From: Methylotenera sp. UBA6020
Lineage (GTDB): Bacteria; Pseudomonadota; Gammaproteobacteria; Burkholderiales; Methylophilaceae
NCBI GenBank assembly: GCA_002429455.1
Contig: DIZU01000049.1
Span: 5,297 to 18,785, forward strand
Reading direction: 5' to 3'
Length of the DNA: 13,489 nt
Within the stretch, counting starts at the first letter, position 1. Every line of letters starts with the position of its first letter. The position numbers and the translations under genes were made by a program. The notes under the pieces were generated by a model. That model did no database searches, was not told where the DNA came from, and worked only from the letters and a program-made list of their open reading frames with translations. Positions 6,929 through 13,489 of this stretch are shown piece after piece.

Positions 6929-8272
6929 ATGCGAGTGCTTATATTAGGGTCTGGCGTAGTGGGCGTAACAAGTGCTTATTATCTGGCACAAAAAGGCTTT
7001 GAAGTCACGGTGATAGACCGTCAGCCCGCGTCAGGGATGGAGACCAGTTTTGCCAATGCCGGGCAGATTTCTCCCGGCTACGCAGCACCGTGGGCTGCAC
7101 CGGATGTGCCACTCAAGGCGCTGAGATGGATATTTCAGCGGCATGCGCCGCTCGCTATCAAACCAGATGGCTCATTATGGCAGTTGCAATGGGCCATGCA
7201 GTTTTTGCAAAACTGTAATACTCAAAGTTACAACCTTAACAAAGAGCGCATGGTGCGTTTAGCTGAATATAGCCGTAATTGCTTGCGTGAGTTACGTGCC
7301 AGCAGCGGTATTCAGTACGAAGCGCGCACACTAGGTACGCTGCAAGTGTTCCGTAGTCAATACCAGTTGGATGCCGCCGCTAAGGATATTGCCGTGCTGA
7401 GTCGTTGTGGCGTACCTTTTGAGCTATTGGACCGTGATGGTTGCGCCCAAACAGAACCTGCTTTAGGTTTAGTTAAACAAAAACTAATGGGCGGTCTGCG
7501 TTTGCCGGGCGATGAAACGGGTGATTGCCAGCTATTTACCACGCGTTTGGCTGAAGCGGCAACTAAGCTCGGGGTGACGTTCCGCCAAAATATCTCGATT
7601 ACGCGCTTGCTGACCACTGGTGGCAAGGTCAATGGCGTTGAAGTCAATACGCAGGGTGAAGGCCAGTCTGATAAAGAGATGCTACATGCAGACCAGTATG
7701 TGGTGGCACTGGGTAGTTACTCGCGCCAGCTCATGCAAAGTCTAGGCATTAGTATTCCCGTATATCCGGTGAAAGGTTATTCGTTGACCATGCCCGTAGT
7801 AAATGCAGCAGCATCGCCTGTTTCTACCGTGTTAGATGAAACCTATAAAGTGGCGATTACGCGCTTTGACCATCGTATTCGGGTGGGAGGCATAGCGGAA
7901 CTGGCTGGATTTGATTTAAGCCTGAACCTGAAACGTCGTAAAACGCTGGAAATGGTTACCAATGACTTATTCCCTAATGCCGGTGGTGCGTCCAGTGCCA
8001 CGCTGTGGGCAGGACTGCGCCCGATGACACCTGATGGTACGCCGATTATTGGCCGGGTATCAGCGCAAGCCCGGCATGATAATCTATGGCTCAATACCGG
8101 CCACGGCACGCTTGGCTGGACCATGGCCTGTGGCTCAGGGCAACTGCTGGCAGATTTGGTAGCCAACCATCGCCCGGCAATTCAAAGCGATGATTTGGAT
8201 TTCAGTCGTTATGGCCAAGCCGTTCATAAACGCACCCTTGCCAAATACGCACATTTGGCGCATAAGCCATAA
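6929..8272 (+). CDS. dadA: D-amino acid dehydrogenase, small subunit (DadA)
   Basis: This is a 447-aa FAD enzyme of the DAO/glycine-oxidase fold, similar in length to E. coli DadA (432 aa). The dinucleotide fold is at the N-terminus: LILGSGVVG (GxGxxG, G7-G12) with D30 at the ribose position of VTVIDRQ. The DadA-specific segment [19 protein letters not shown] follows, and [20 protein letters not shown] sits near the C-terminus. The enzyme oxidises D-amino acids, mainly D-alanine, to the imine, which hydrolyses to pyruvate and ammonia, and passes electrons to the membrane quinone pool. The Shine-Dalgarno GAGGAG (6918-6923) is 5 nt before the ATG. It is the first gene of the operon with alr, whose start is 2 nt after its stop. 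Confidence 0.95.
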   Translation: MRVLILGSGVVGVTSAYYLAQKGFEVTVIDRQPASGMETSFANAGQISPGYAAPWAAPDVPLKALRWIFQRHAPLAIKPDGSLWQLQWAMQFLQNCNTQSYNLNKERMVRLAEYSRNCLRELRASSGIQYEARTLGTLQVFRSQYQLDAAAKDIAVLSRCGVPFELLDRDGCAQTEPALGLVKQKLMGGLRLPGDETGDCQLFTTRLAEAATKLGVTFRQNISITRLLTTGGKVNGVEVNTQGEGQSDKEMLHADQYVVALGSYSRQLMQSLGISIPVYPVKGYSLTMPVVNAAASPVSTVLDETYKVAITRFDHRIRVGGIAELAGFDLSLNLKRRKTLEMVTNDLFPNAGGASSATLWAGLRPMTPDGTPIIGRVSAQARHDNLWLNTGHGTLGWTMACGSGQLLADLVANHRPAIQSDDLDFSRYGQAVHKRTLAKYAHLAHKP

Positions 8273-8274
8273 TC

Positions 8275-9411
8275 ATGAGCCGTCCCGCAATCGCGCATAT
8301 CCGTCTGGATGCGTTTCGTCATAACTACCGTATTGCCAAACAATGCCATGGCGGTAAAGCGCTGGCCGTGATTAAGGCCAATGCCTACGGCCACGGCGCC
8401 GTGCAGTGTGCAAATGCCATTGCCGATGTCGCTGATGGCTTTGCCGTAGCCGCAATCGAAGAGGCGCTGCAACTGCGTGAGGCCGGCATCACCGCACCAA
8501 TTTTGCTGCTGGAGGGTTTTTTTGAAGCTGCAGAGTTACCGCTAATTGTGGCGCATAATTTATGGATAGTGATTCATCATGCCTGGCAGCTGGAAGTGCT
8601 GCTGGCAGCTAAGCTGGCGCAAGCTGTGCAGGTCTGGCTCAAGCTGGATAGCGGCATGCATAGAGAGGGTTTCCCGCCTGCTGAATATGCTAGTGCTTAT
8701 GCACGCTTGAGCCAGCATGCCAACGTGGACAAGATCGTGTTGATGAGCCATTTTGCCGATGCGGATAATCTAAACTCTCAATATACACAGCAGCAAATAG
8801 AAGTGTTTAAACAAACCATACTTGATTTGAAAGGTGACGTAACAACAAATAACCCTATCGACTTGCTAGAAATCAGCTTGGCAAACTCGGCCGCTATTTT
8901 GGGTTGGCATCAGGCGCGGGGCGACTGGTCGCGGCCTGGTATTATGCTGTATGGTGCAAATCCACTGCCTGAGATTGGCGATAGCTCCAACAATATATTA
9001 CAGCCAGTCATGCAGTTAACATCCCGCATCATTTCGATACAAAAGGTCACCCAGGGCCAGTCGATTGGCTATGGCGGCATATTTACCGCTGAGCACGACA
9101 CGACGTTGGGTATCGTGGCATGTGGCTACGCCGATGGCTATCCGCGAGCTGCAACAACTGGCACCCCAGTGGCCGTTGACGGCAAAATAACCCGATTGAT
9201 CGGCCGCGTATCAATGGATATGTTATTTGTTGACTTGACCGATTTTGACCATTCAATTGGCTTATCTGACGTAGGAATAGGCAGTTCGGTGGAGTTATGG
9301 GGAGACCAGGTGCCAGTCAATGCGGTTGCAGTTGCTGCGGGTACGGTTGCCTATGAATTGTTTTGTAACGTCAAACGGGTACAATTTCACTATTCAGATA
9401 CTAAGTTCTAA
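8275..9411 (+). CDS. alr: Alanine racemase
   Basis: This 378-aa PLP enzyme has the racemase barrel followed by a beta domain. The cofactor lysine is K34 in AVIKANAYGHG, and the second catalytic residue is Y266 in SIGYGGIFTA. The loops CGYADGYPR and GRVSMDM also match the family. It interconverts L- and D-alanine. In an operon with dadA and next to an Lrp-type regulator it is more likely the catabolic type (DadX) that feeds D-alanine to DadA than the sole biosynthetic enzyme for the cell wall, but the sequence alone cannot settle this. The start is ATG 8275, 2 nt after the dadA stop, with no clear separate Shine-Dalgarno, so translation is probably coupled. The stop lies inside a small tandem duplication. 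Confidence 0.95.
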   Translation: MSRPAIAHIRLDAFRHNYRIAKQCHGGKALAVIKANAYGHGAVQCANAIADVADGFAVAAIEEALQLREAGITAPILLLEGFFEAAELPLIVAHNLWIVIHHAWQLEVLLAAKLAQAVQVWLKLDSGMHREGFPPAEYASAYARLSQHANVDKIVLMSHFADADNLNSQYTQQQIEVFKQTILDLKGDVTTNNPIDLLEISLANSAAILGWHQARGDWSRPGIMLYGANPLPEIGDSSNNILQPVMQLTSRIISIQKVTQGQSIGYGGIFTAEHDTTLGIVACGYADGYPRAATTGTPVAVDGKITRLIGRVSMDMLFVDLTDFDHSIGLSDVGIGSSVELWGDQVPVNAVAVAAGTVAYELFCNVKRVQFHYSDTKF

Positions 9412-9430
9412 TCAGATACTCAAGCTCTAA
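9394..9430 (+). repeat. Imperfect tandem duplication across the alr stop
   Basis: An 18-nt unit, 9394-9411, is followed directly by a 19-nt near copy, 9412-9430. Both begin TCAGATACT and end CTCTAA or TTCTAA, differing by one substitution and one inserted base. The first copy contains the last codons of alr and its TAA. Confidence 0.7.
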
Positions 9431-9461
9431 TTTTTAATCATCCAATAAAGAAAGAAATCAC

Positions 9462-9836
9462 ATGCACGTTATCCAAACGCCACTCGCCCCTGCTGCTATT
9501 GGACCTTATTCACAAGCCATGGTCGTTGGCGACTTATTGTTTACCTCTGGACAAATTCCCCTACGTGCAGATGGTACGCTGGTAGAAGGTGATATTGCCG
9601 TGCAAACACAGCAAGTGTTGAGTAATTTGCGTGCGGTAATTGAGGCCGCAGGTGCCAATTTATCCAAAGTGGTCAAAACTACCGTATTTTTGAAAAATCT
9701 GGAGGATTTCGGCGTGATGAATGGCATCTACGCAGAAGCATTTGGTAGCCATACACCAGCCAGATCTACCGTGCAGGTCGCCAAGTTACCGCGCGATGTG
9801 CTGGTGGAAATTGAAGCGATTATTTCTTTAGCATAA
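9462..9836 (+). CDS. ridA: RidA-family reactive imine/enamine deaminase
   Basis: This is a 124-aa single-domain RidA/YjgF protein, the usual length. IGPYSQAMVVGDLLFTSGQI (residues 13-32) and PARSTVQVAKLPRDVLVEIE near the C-terminus are family signatures. R101 in PARST is the conserved arginine used by active RidA enzymes to bind the imine carboxylate. The trimer hydrolyses reactive 2-aminoacrylate and other imines, including those released by amino-acid oxidases. Its position 50 nt after alr and downstream of dadA makes imine clearance from D-alanine oxidation a sensible job here; Pseudomonas aeruginosa has a comparable dadA-RidA-dadX grouping. No other gene follows on this strand for about 250 nt. 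Confidence 0.93.
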   Translation: MHVIQTPLAPAAIGPYSQAMVVGDLLFTSGQIPLRADGTLVEGDIAVQTQQVLSNLRAVIEAAGANLSKVVKTTVFLKNLEDFGVMNGIYAEAFGSHTPARSTVQVAKLPRDVLVEIEAIISLA

Positions 9837-9842
9837 GTCTGT

Positions 9843-9923
9843 GTAGGGCGCAATAACCAACGGGCATTGCGCCGCATTCAAACTTCATCTTTGGCGTAAT
9901 GCACTGCGTTTATTACGCCCTAC
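9843..9923. repeat. Pair of inverted REP-like hairpins (REPIN)
   Basis: Two 31-nt REP-like units point towards each other. The left one (9843-9873, plus) starts GTAG and folds as GGCGCAAT / ATTGCGCC around an 11-nt loop. The right one (9893-9923), read on the minus strand, also starts GTAG and folds as GGCGTAAT / ATTACGCC with the same loop length. GTAGGGCG at the left end and CGCCCTAC at the right also pair exactly, so the whole 81-bp block is palindromic. The stems differ by a C-G to T-A exchange at the fifth pair, which keeps the pairing. GTAG beside a hairpin is the hallmark of REPs mobilised by RAYT transposases. A role in 3' mRNA protection of dadA-alr-ridA is possible. Confidence 0.8.
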
Positions 9924-10093
9924 GTGGTGGTTTTCAGTACGCCGTGATTAAACAAATTAAGCCGTATTTATGCGCTTTATTATGCAATTGCGGTAGGGTG
10001 CCTTAAGTGTAGTATTGCAGATACTTAGCATAAGAATGACTTGCAATCGGGTTTCTTTTAAATCAAATTTAGAGATGGCTACCAACCAAAACT

Positions 10094-11107
10094 TTGCATC
10101 CACCTAGCATACATTCTGTATTGACCCAGCTTATCACGCTCACTAACGAGCGCGACGTGGTTGCGCTTGAGTTTGCGTTGGCGCAGGCGTTGTTTGATTT
10201 GATTACGCCGGTCAATGTCGATAGTGCCAAATCAGTAGTGATCTACCGCGTGGTAGATATCAAGAAACAGCTTTTCTCAGTGGTGGTCATCGGCAAAAAA
10301 CCTAGGGAAGAGAGTCTTTCTTCACCCATGAAGCAGGTGCTTACCGACTGTTTCATGTCGGGTGAGTGTCGTGCCTATGAGCAAGAGGCTGAACCTTACT
10401 CTACGCTCTATCCGTTAAAGAATTCTACTGGCCATACGATGTCCGTCATCGCCATAGAGGCGCCGGTACGTGACCCGCATCTGCATGAAACTATCGCTAT
10501 GCTGCTACAGATATACCAGAACTTTACCGGTCTGCTCAATGACAATGAGCACGATACCTTGACCGGTCTGCTCAATCGCAAAACCTTTGAGTATAAGATC
10601 AACAAGGTTTTAGCGCAGATGCAGAAGACGAGCAAGCGCATGGATGACAAGCTTGATCGAATACATTTTCTGGCAATTTTCGATATTGATCATTTTAAGA
10701 ACGTGAACGACGAATTTGGTCACCTGATTGGTGATGAAGTGTTGCTGCTGTTTTCACAGTTGATGACGCAGACTTTCCGCGATAGAGACCAGTTATTTCG
10801 CTTTGGTGGCGAGGAGTTTGTCGGCGTATTTGAATGTGCGAGTTCTGCTGATATACAGAGTATCCTCGACCGTTTCAGGCAAAAGGTCGGTAACTTCGCA
10901 TTTCCGCAGGTCGGCAAAGTAACTGTGAGTGCCGGATACACGGAGATTTCAGCTTATGATGCTTCCAGCCAGTTGATAGACCGCGCGGATGTGGCGCTCT
11001 ACTATGCAAAAAATAATGGACGCAACCGCGTTTGTCATTATGAACAACTGATTGCAGTGGGTGCCTTGCAAGAAAACAAAAAAGAAGGCGATATAGAGCT
11101 ATTCTGA
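10094..11107 (+). CDS. Diguanylate cyclase with N-terminal sensory region (GGDEF)
   Basis: This 337-aa soluble protein has two parts. Residues about 10-150 are a GAF-like sensory region I cannot name more closely. The GGDEF domain follows, opening with DTLTGLLNRKTFE and containing FDIDHFKNVND. Its active motif is GGEEF at 238-242, and the inhibitory site R229-x-x-D232 is exactly five residues before it. Both sites are intact, so it should make c-di-GMP and be feedback-inhibited. That product could act on the YcgR encoded about 7 kb upstream. The only start in this frame is TTG 10094, after an in-frame TAG at 10070-10072, with no close Shine-Dalgarno. An out-of-frame ATG at 10075 opens an 10-codon peptide that overlaps this start. 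The gene ends before a hairpin terminator. Confidence 0.93.
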   Translation: MHPPSIHSVLTQLITLTNERDVVALEFALAQALFDLITPVNVDSAKSVVIYRVVDIKKQLFSVVVIGKKPREESLSSPMKQVLTDCFMSGECRAYEQEAEPYSTLYPLKNSTGHTMSVIAIEAPVRDPHLHETIAMLLQIYQNFTGLLNDNEHDTLTGLLNRKTFEYKINKVLAQMQKTSKRMDDKLDRIHFLAIFDIDHFKNVNDEFGHLIGDEVLLLFSQLMTQTFRDRDQLFRFGGEEFVGVFECASSADIQSILDRFRQKVGNFAFPQVGKVTVSAGYTEISAYDASSQLIDRADVALYYAKNNGRNRVCHYEQLIAVGALQENKKEGDIELF

Positions 11108-11213
11108 AGCGTATTTCTATCAATTCGAGTAGTTAACAAGTATCTAACGTTAAACTAGGCGCCAGGTCAGACAAGGCGCAAGCCAAAAAATGCAATGCCG
11201 CATTTCTATGCTG

Positions 11214-11240
11214 CGACAGCGCTAGCTGTTGTTATTTTTA
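11214..11240 (+). terminator. Intrinsic terminator after the diguanylate cyclase gene
   Basis: CGACAGC (11214-11220) pairs with GCTGTTG (11225-11231) around GCTA (one G-T pair), then TTATTTTTA. It lies 106 nt past the stop. A good stem followed by a T-rich run fits a Rho-independent terminator. Confidence 0.55.
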
Positions 11241-11331
11241 GGGGTTGTCAATAGCGGGAGTTGCAGCAATCCAGCTATTGGTATGGTGTGGCGACATGGT
11301 GCCGGATCAATGTAGGGAATTTCGGCAGTTC

Positions 11332-11538
11332 ATGCAAATTAAAGAATTAGAACAATTATTGACAGCGAGTGTTGGTATGCTACTTATTATCGGCACATCA
11401 TCAACACATGCGCAGTCTGCCGAGGCGGGCAACGCCTCTGCGCTTGCGCAAGTTGAGATCAGTCTCAGTGACCTCCAGATTACTGATGCACGGGCTAGTT
11501 TAGCGACGGCGCAGGAACTGCGCGGACACCTAGCATGA
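11332..11538 (+). CDS. Small possibly exported protein of unknown function
   Basis: This frame encodes 68 residues from ATG 11332. I do not recognise it. Residues about 10-28 give a hydrophobic stretch (SVGMLLIIG) and THAQS, which resembles a signal-peptidase site, so the mature part would be about 40 residues, alanine-rich and helical (SLSDLQITDARASLATAQEL). The usual positive N-terminus of a signal peptide is missing (MQIKELEQ), which weakens that reading. Other in-frame starts are ATG 11296 and TTG 11245; I prefer 11332 because it puts the hydrophobic segment near the N-terminus. Its TGA overlaps the ATG of the next gene in ATGA. The overlap is the main argument that it is real; it could also be a chance frame. 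Confidence 0.4.
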   Translation: MQIKELEQLLTASVGMLLIIGTSSTHAQSAEAGNASALAQVEISLSDLQITDARASLATAQELRGHLA

Positions 11539-13489
11539 CTCCACACTCTTCCCGGCTATTTTATGCAATCCCTGCAATATTCTGGTTGGTATTGCTTACG
11601 CTAGGCTTGTGTGGCAATGCCTGGGCAGACGATGCAATCGGTATCTGGCGCAACGAGGTGACCTTGGCGCGCATACTGGCAGAAAACAATGCTTCGGCGG
11701 CCTACAAGGAAACTCAGCGCCTGCAATCAACACGCCCGGTCGAGGCAACGCCCGCTGATCAGGTGCGGCTGCTGAATCTGCTGTCGCGCATTGAGGTCTA
11801 TCTGGCCTTGACCGAATCGGCTGCGGCGCATGCCCAGCAGGCTTTTGATCTGGCCAAGCGGCATGCTGACCGGGTAGGGCAGGCCGAGGCCGATCTCAAT
11901 GTGGCGTTGAGTGCAATCAATCAGGGCCGGCTAGATGCGATGTCTACCGCCATCATTCACAGCATGACAGTGCTTGATGGCGTGGATCGGCCGGACTTGC
12001 TGAGCGAGGCAATGTTGCGGGCGGCCATGATGTATCGCCGGCAGGGACAGGTTGACGCATCCGTCACCATCGCCATGCAGGCGCTGGAAATGGCCCAGCG
12101 CTCTGGCGATATTGTTGCGCTGGTCTATGCCCATCAGGGAATGGCTATTTCGTTCGAACAAAGTGAGCATCTAGTTGAAGCTCGTGAGCATTACATGCAG
12201 GTGCGCGAACAGGCGCGTGCTGCCCATATGCGACGCCTGGAGGCTGAAGCTGTCGTGGGTTTGGGTCGCGTGACCAACCTCCTTGGGGATGTGCTAGGTG
12301 GAGAGCGCCTCATACGCGAAGCTATTAATATGTTCCGCGAAGTTGGCAGCCCCTTTAGCGTTAATTTTGGCTTGTATGCCCTTGCTGAGAATCTGCAGCA
12401 ACAAGGCCACGCGGCGGCTAGCCTGCCACTGTTCGACGAGGTGGTGGCGACCTATGAAAAATATCCCAACAAAATCGGCCTGTGGTGGGCTCTGAACGCC
12501 CGCAGTACGAACTACCTGTCGCTGGGACGTGTCGATGCCGCAAGTGCCGATGCCGAGCGCGCCTACACGTTAGCCAAAAATATCGGTTTTCCGCTTTACC
12601 TGAGCGAAAGCGCAAAATGCCTGGCTGCGATTGCCGCCGCCCGTGGCGACCATAGACGCGCCTACCAACTCTCCGCTGAGGCGGACAAAATGGCGGCCAA
12701 AGCCATCCGTGAGAGTACCGGCAAACACATGGTTGAGCTCGCCCAACGTTACGCGACCGAAAGTAAGCAGCGCCAGATCAGTGAGCTGAACCGCCGTAAC
12801 GAGTGGCAGACCGTAGAGCTCCAGAAACAGACATTGCAGCAACGTTGGCTGTGGACCGTGCTGGGCGGCAGTATCATCATACTTGCCGGTGCGGCGATTT
12901 TCTTGCTGCGCCTGCGGCGTAGCCATTACCAGCTTAAAGACACACATACGCAGCTTCAGCAATACCAAAGCAACCAGCAAGCCATGTTGGATGCTATCCC
13001 GGATATGCTGTTCGAGCTCGGGCTGGATGGTCGCTACTACAACTATTATTCCTTACACTCTGATTTATTGGCAGCACCCGCCAGCGATCTTATCGGGAAA
13101 ACTGTTTCTGATGTGATGCCGCAGGATGCGGCGGAGATATGCCTGTCTGCCTTGCAAGAAGCGCATGAAAAAGGCCTGTCTACCGGCAAGCAGTTTGGAT
13201 TGTTACTACCGCAAGGCATATGCTGGTTTGAGATTTCCATTGCCCGCAAGTCCATGAGCGAGGGGGAAGAGCCGCGTTTTATTGGCCTCTCCCGCGACAT
13301 TACCGAGCGCAAGCAGATGGAGGAACAGTTGAGTGAGCAGGGAAGGGAACTGCGCATGCTGATCGCCAATACGCCGGATGTTATCACACGCTACGACCGC
13401 GATTGTCGGCGCAGCTACATCAGCCCGAATTACGAGGCGGTGTACGGTCAAGCCAGTGTCGGCGGTGTTAGGCAAAAAGCCAACCGAAT
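11535..13489 (+). CDS. Membrane sensor with periplasmic TPR-like region and PAS domains (partial)
   Basis: The frame is open for 651 codons from ATG 11535 to the window end, so the protein is cut at its C-terminus. Residues about 8-31 are a hydrophobic signal peptide ending AWADD. Residues about 50-400 are a helical, TPR-like repeat region with many A/L-rich helices, likely periplasmic. A coiled stretch with RYATESKQRQISELNRRNE leads to a transmembrane segment (about 438-459, VLGGSIIILAGAAIFLL) followed by RLRR, which favours a cytoplasmic far side. A PAS domain spans about 480-592, ending in the PAC signature GLSRDITERKQ. A second PAS begins about 606 (LIANTPDVITRYDRD). The output module, perhaps a histidine kinase or GGDEF, is outside the window. 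It starts inside the preceding small ORF (ATGA), so the two may be translated together. Confidence 0.88.
   Translation, partial: MTPHSSRLFYAIPAIFWLVLLTLGLCGNAWADDAIGIWRNEVTLARILAENNASAAYKETQRLQSTRPVEATPADQVRLLNLLSRIEVYLALTESAAAHAQQAFDLAKRHADRVGQAEADLNVALSAINQGRLDAMSTAIIHSMTVLDGVDRPDLLSEAMLRAAMMYRRQGQVDASVTIAMQALEMAQRSGDIVALVYAHQGMAISFEQSEHLVEAREHYMQVREQARAAHMRRLEAEAVVGLGRVTNLLGDVLGGERLIREAINMFREVGSPFSVNFGLYALAENLQQQGHAAASLPLFDEVVATYEKYPNKIGLWWALNARSTNYLSLGRVDAASADAERAYTLAKNIGFPLYLSESAKCLAAIAAARGDHRRAYQLSAEADKMAAKAIRESTGKHMVELAQRYATESKQRQISELNRRNEWQTVELQKQTLQQRWLWTVLGGSIIILAGAAIFLLRLRRSHYQLKDTHTQLQQYQSNQQAMLDAIPDMLFELGLDGRYYNYYSLHSDLLAAPASDLIGKTVSDVMPQDAAEICLSALQEAHEKGLSTGKQFGLLLPQGICWFEISIARKSMSEGEEPRFIGLSRDITERKQMEEQLSEQGRELRMLIANTPDVITRYDRDCRRSYISPNYEAVYGQASVGGVRQKANR

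Noticed and set aside
11359-11383. Exact TTGACA inside the small ORF
   Set aside because: No -10 at 16-18 nt matches better than three of six bases, so it is likely chance.
1-13489. CRISPR array, tRNA, rRNA, c-di-GMP riboswitch, insertion sequence
   Set aside because: I found no regular direct-repeat array, no cloverleaf, no conserved aptamer core and no transposase or its terminal repeats apart from the REP pair.

Overview
The window is ordinary-looking proteobacterial chromosome, probably betaproteobacterial. The methylotroph family Methylophilaceae would fit, but that is inference from gene content and protein style, not proof. It contains no rRNA, tRNA, phage, transposase or CRISPR. Eleven protein-coding genes are well supported, one small gene is doubtful, and both ends cut through genes.

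Layout. 1-666: the 3' end of a PLP-dependent Cys/Met-metabolism enzyme, followed 3 nt later by a SnoaL/NTF2-like gene with a TTG start. 861-3318: three separately spaced plus-strand signalling genes, namely a short soluble PAS-chemoreceptor that keeps only the signalling hairpin tip, a YcgR flagellar brake (PilZ) and a bacteriohemerythrin with two unusual metal-ligand positions. 3434-5827 (minus): a 797-aa cytoplasmic Ser/Thr kinase-HDOD-GAF fusion. 6104-6604 (minus): an Lrp/DadR-type regulator. It is divergent from a plus-strand alanine-catabolism operon at 6929-9836, dadA-alr-ridA. 9843-9923: two inverted REP-like hairpins (a REPIN) behind ridA. 10094-11107: a diguanylate cyclase with GGEEF and an RxxD inhibitory site, followed by a likely terminator. 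11332 to the end: a doubtful small exported protein whose stop overlaps (ATGA) the start of a large membrane sensor. That sensor has a signal peptide, a TPR-like helical region, a TM segment and PAS-PAS, and it runs off the window end; its reading frame stays open from 11535 to 13489.

How the genes fit together. The Lrp-dadA-alr-ridA block is a coherent pathway. Alanine racemase makes D-alanine, DadA oxidises it to an imine that becomes pyruvate, RidA speeds imine hydrolysis, and the Lrp-type protein probably senses alanine. Much of the remainder deals with motility and second messengers: chemoreceptor, YcgR as c-di-GMP effector, diguanylate cyclase, oxygen or redox-type hemerythrin, HDOD kinase and PAS sensor. 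These genes are not one operon, so a shared circuit is inference.

Most worth a second look are the REPIN with a compensatory stem change, the hemerythrin ligand substitutions, the non-RD kinase-HDOD-GAF fusion, the truncated chemoreceptor, and the small exported ORF coupled to the TPR-PAS sensor. I saw no clear evidence of a wholly new system.
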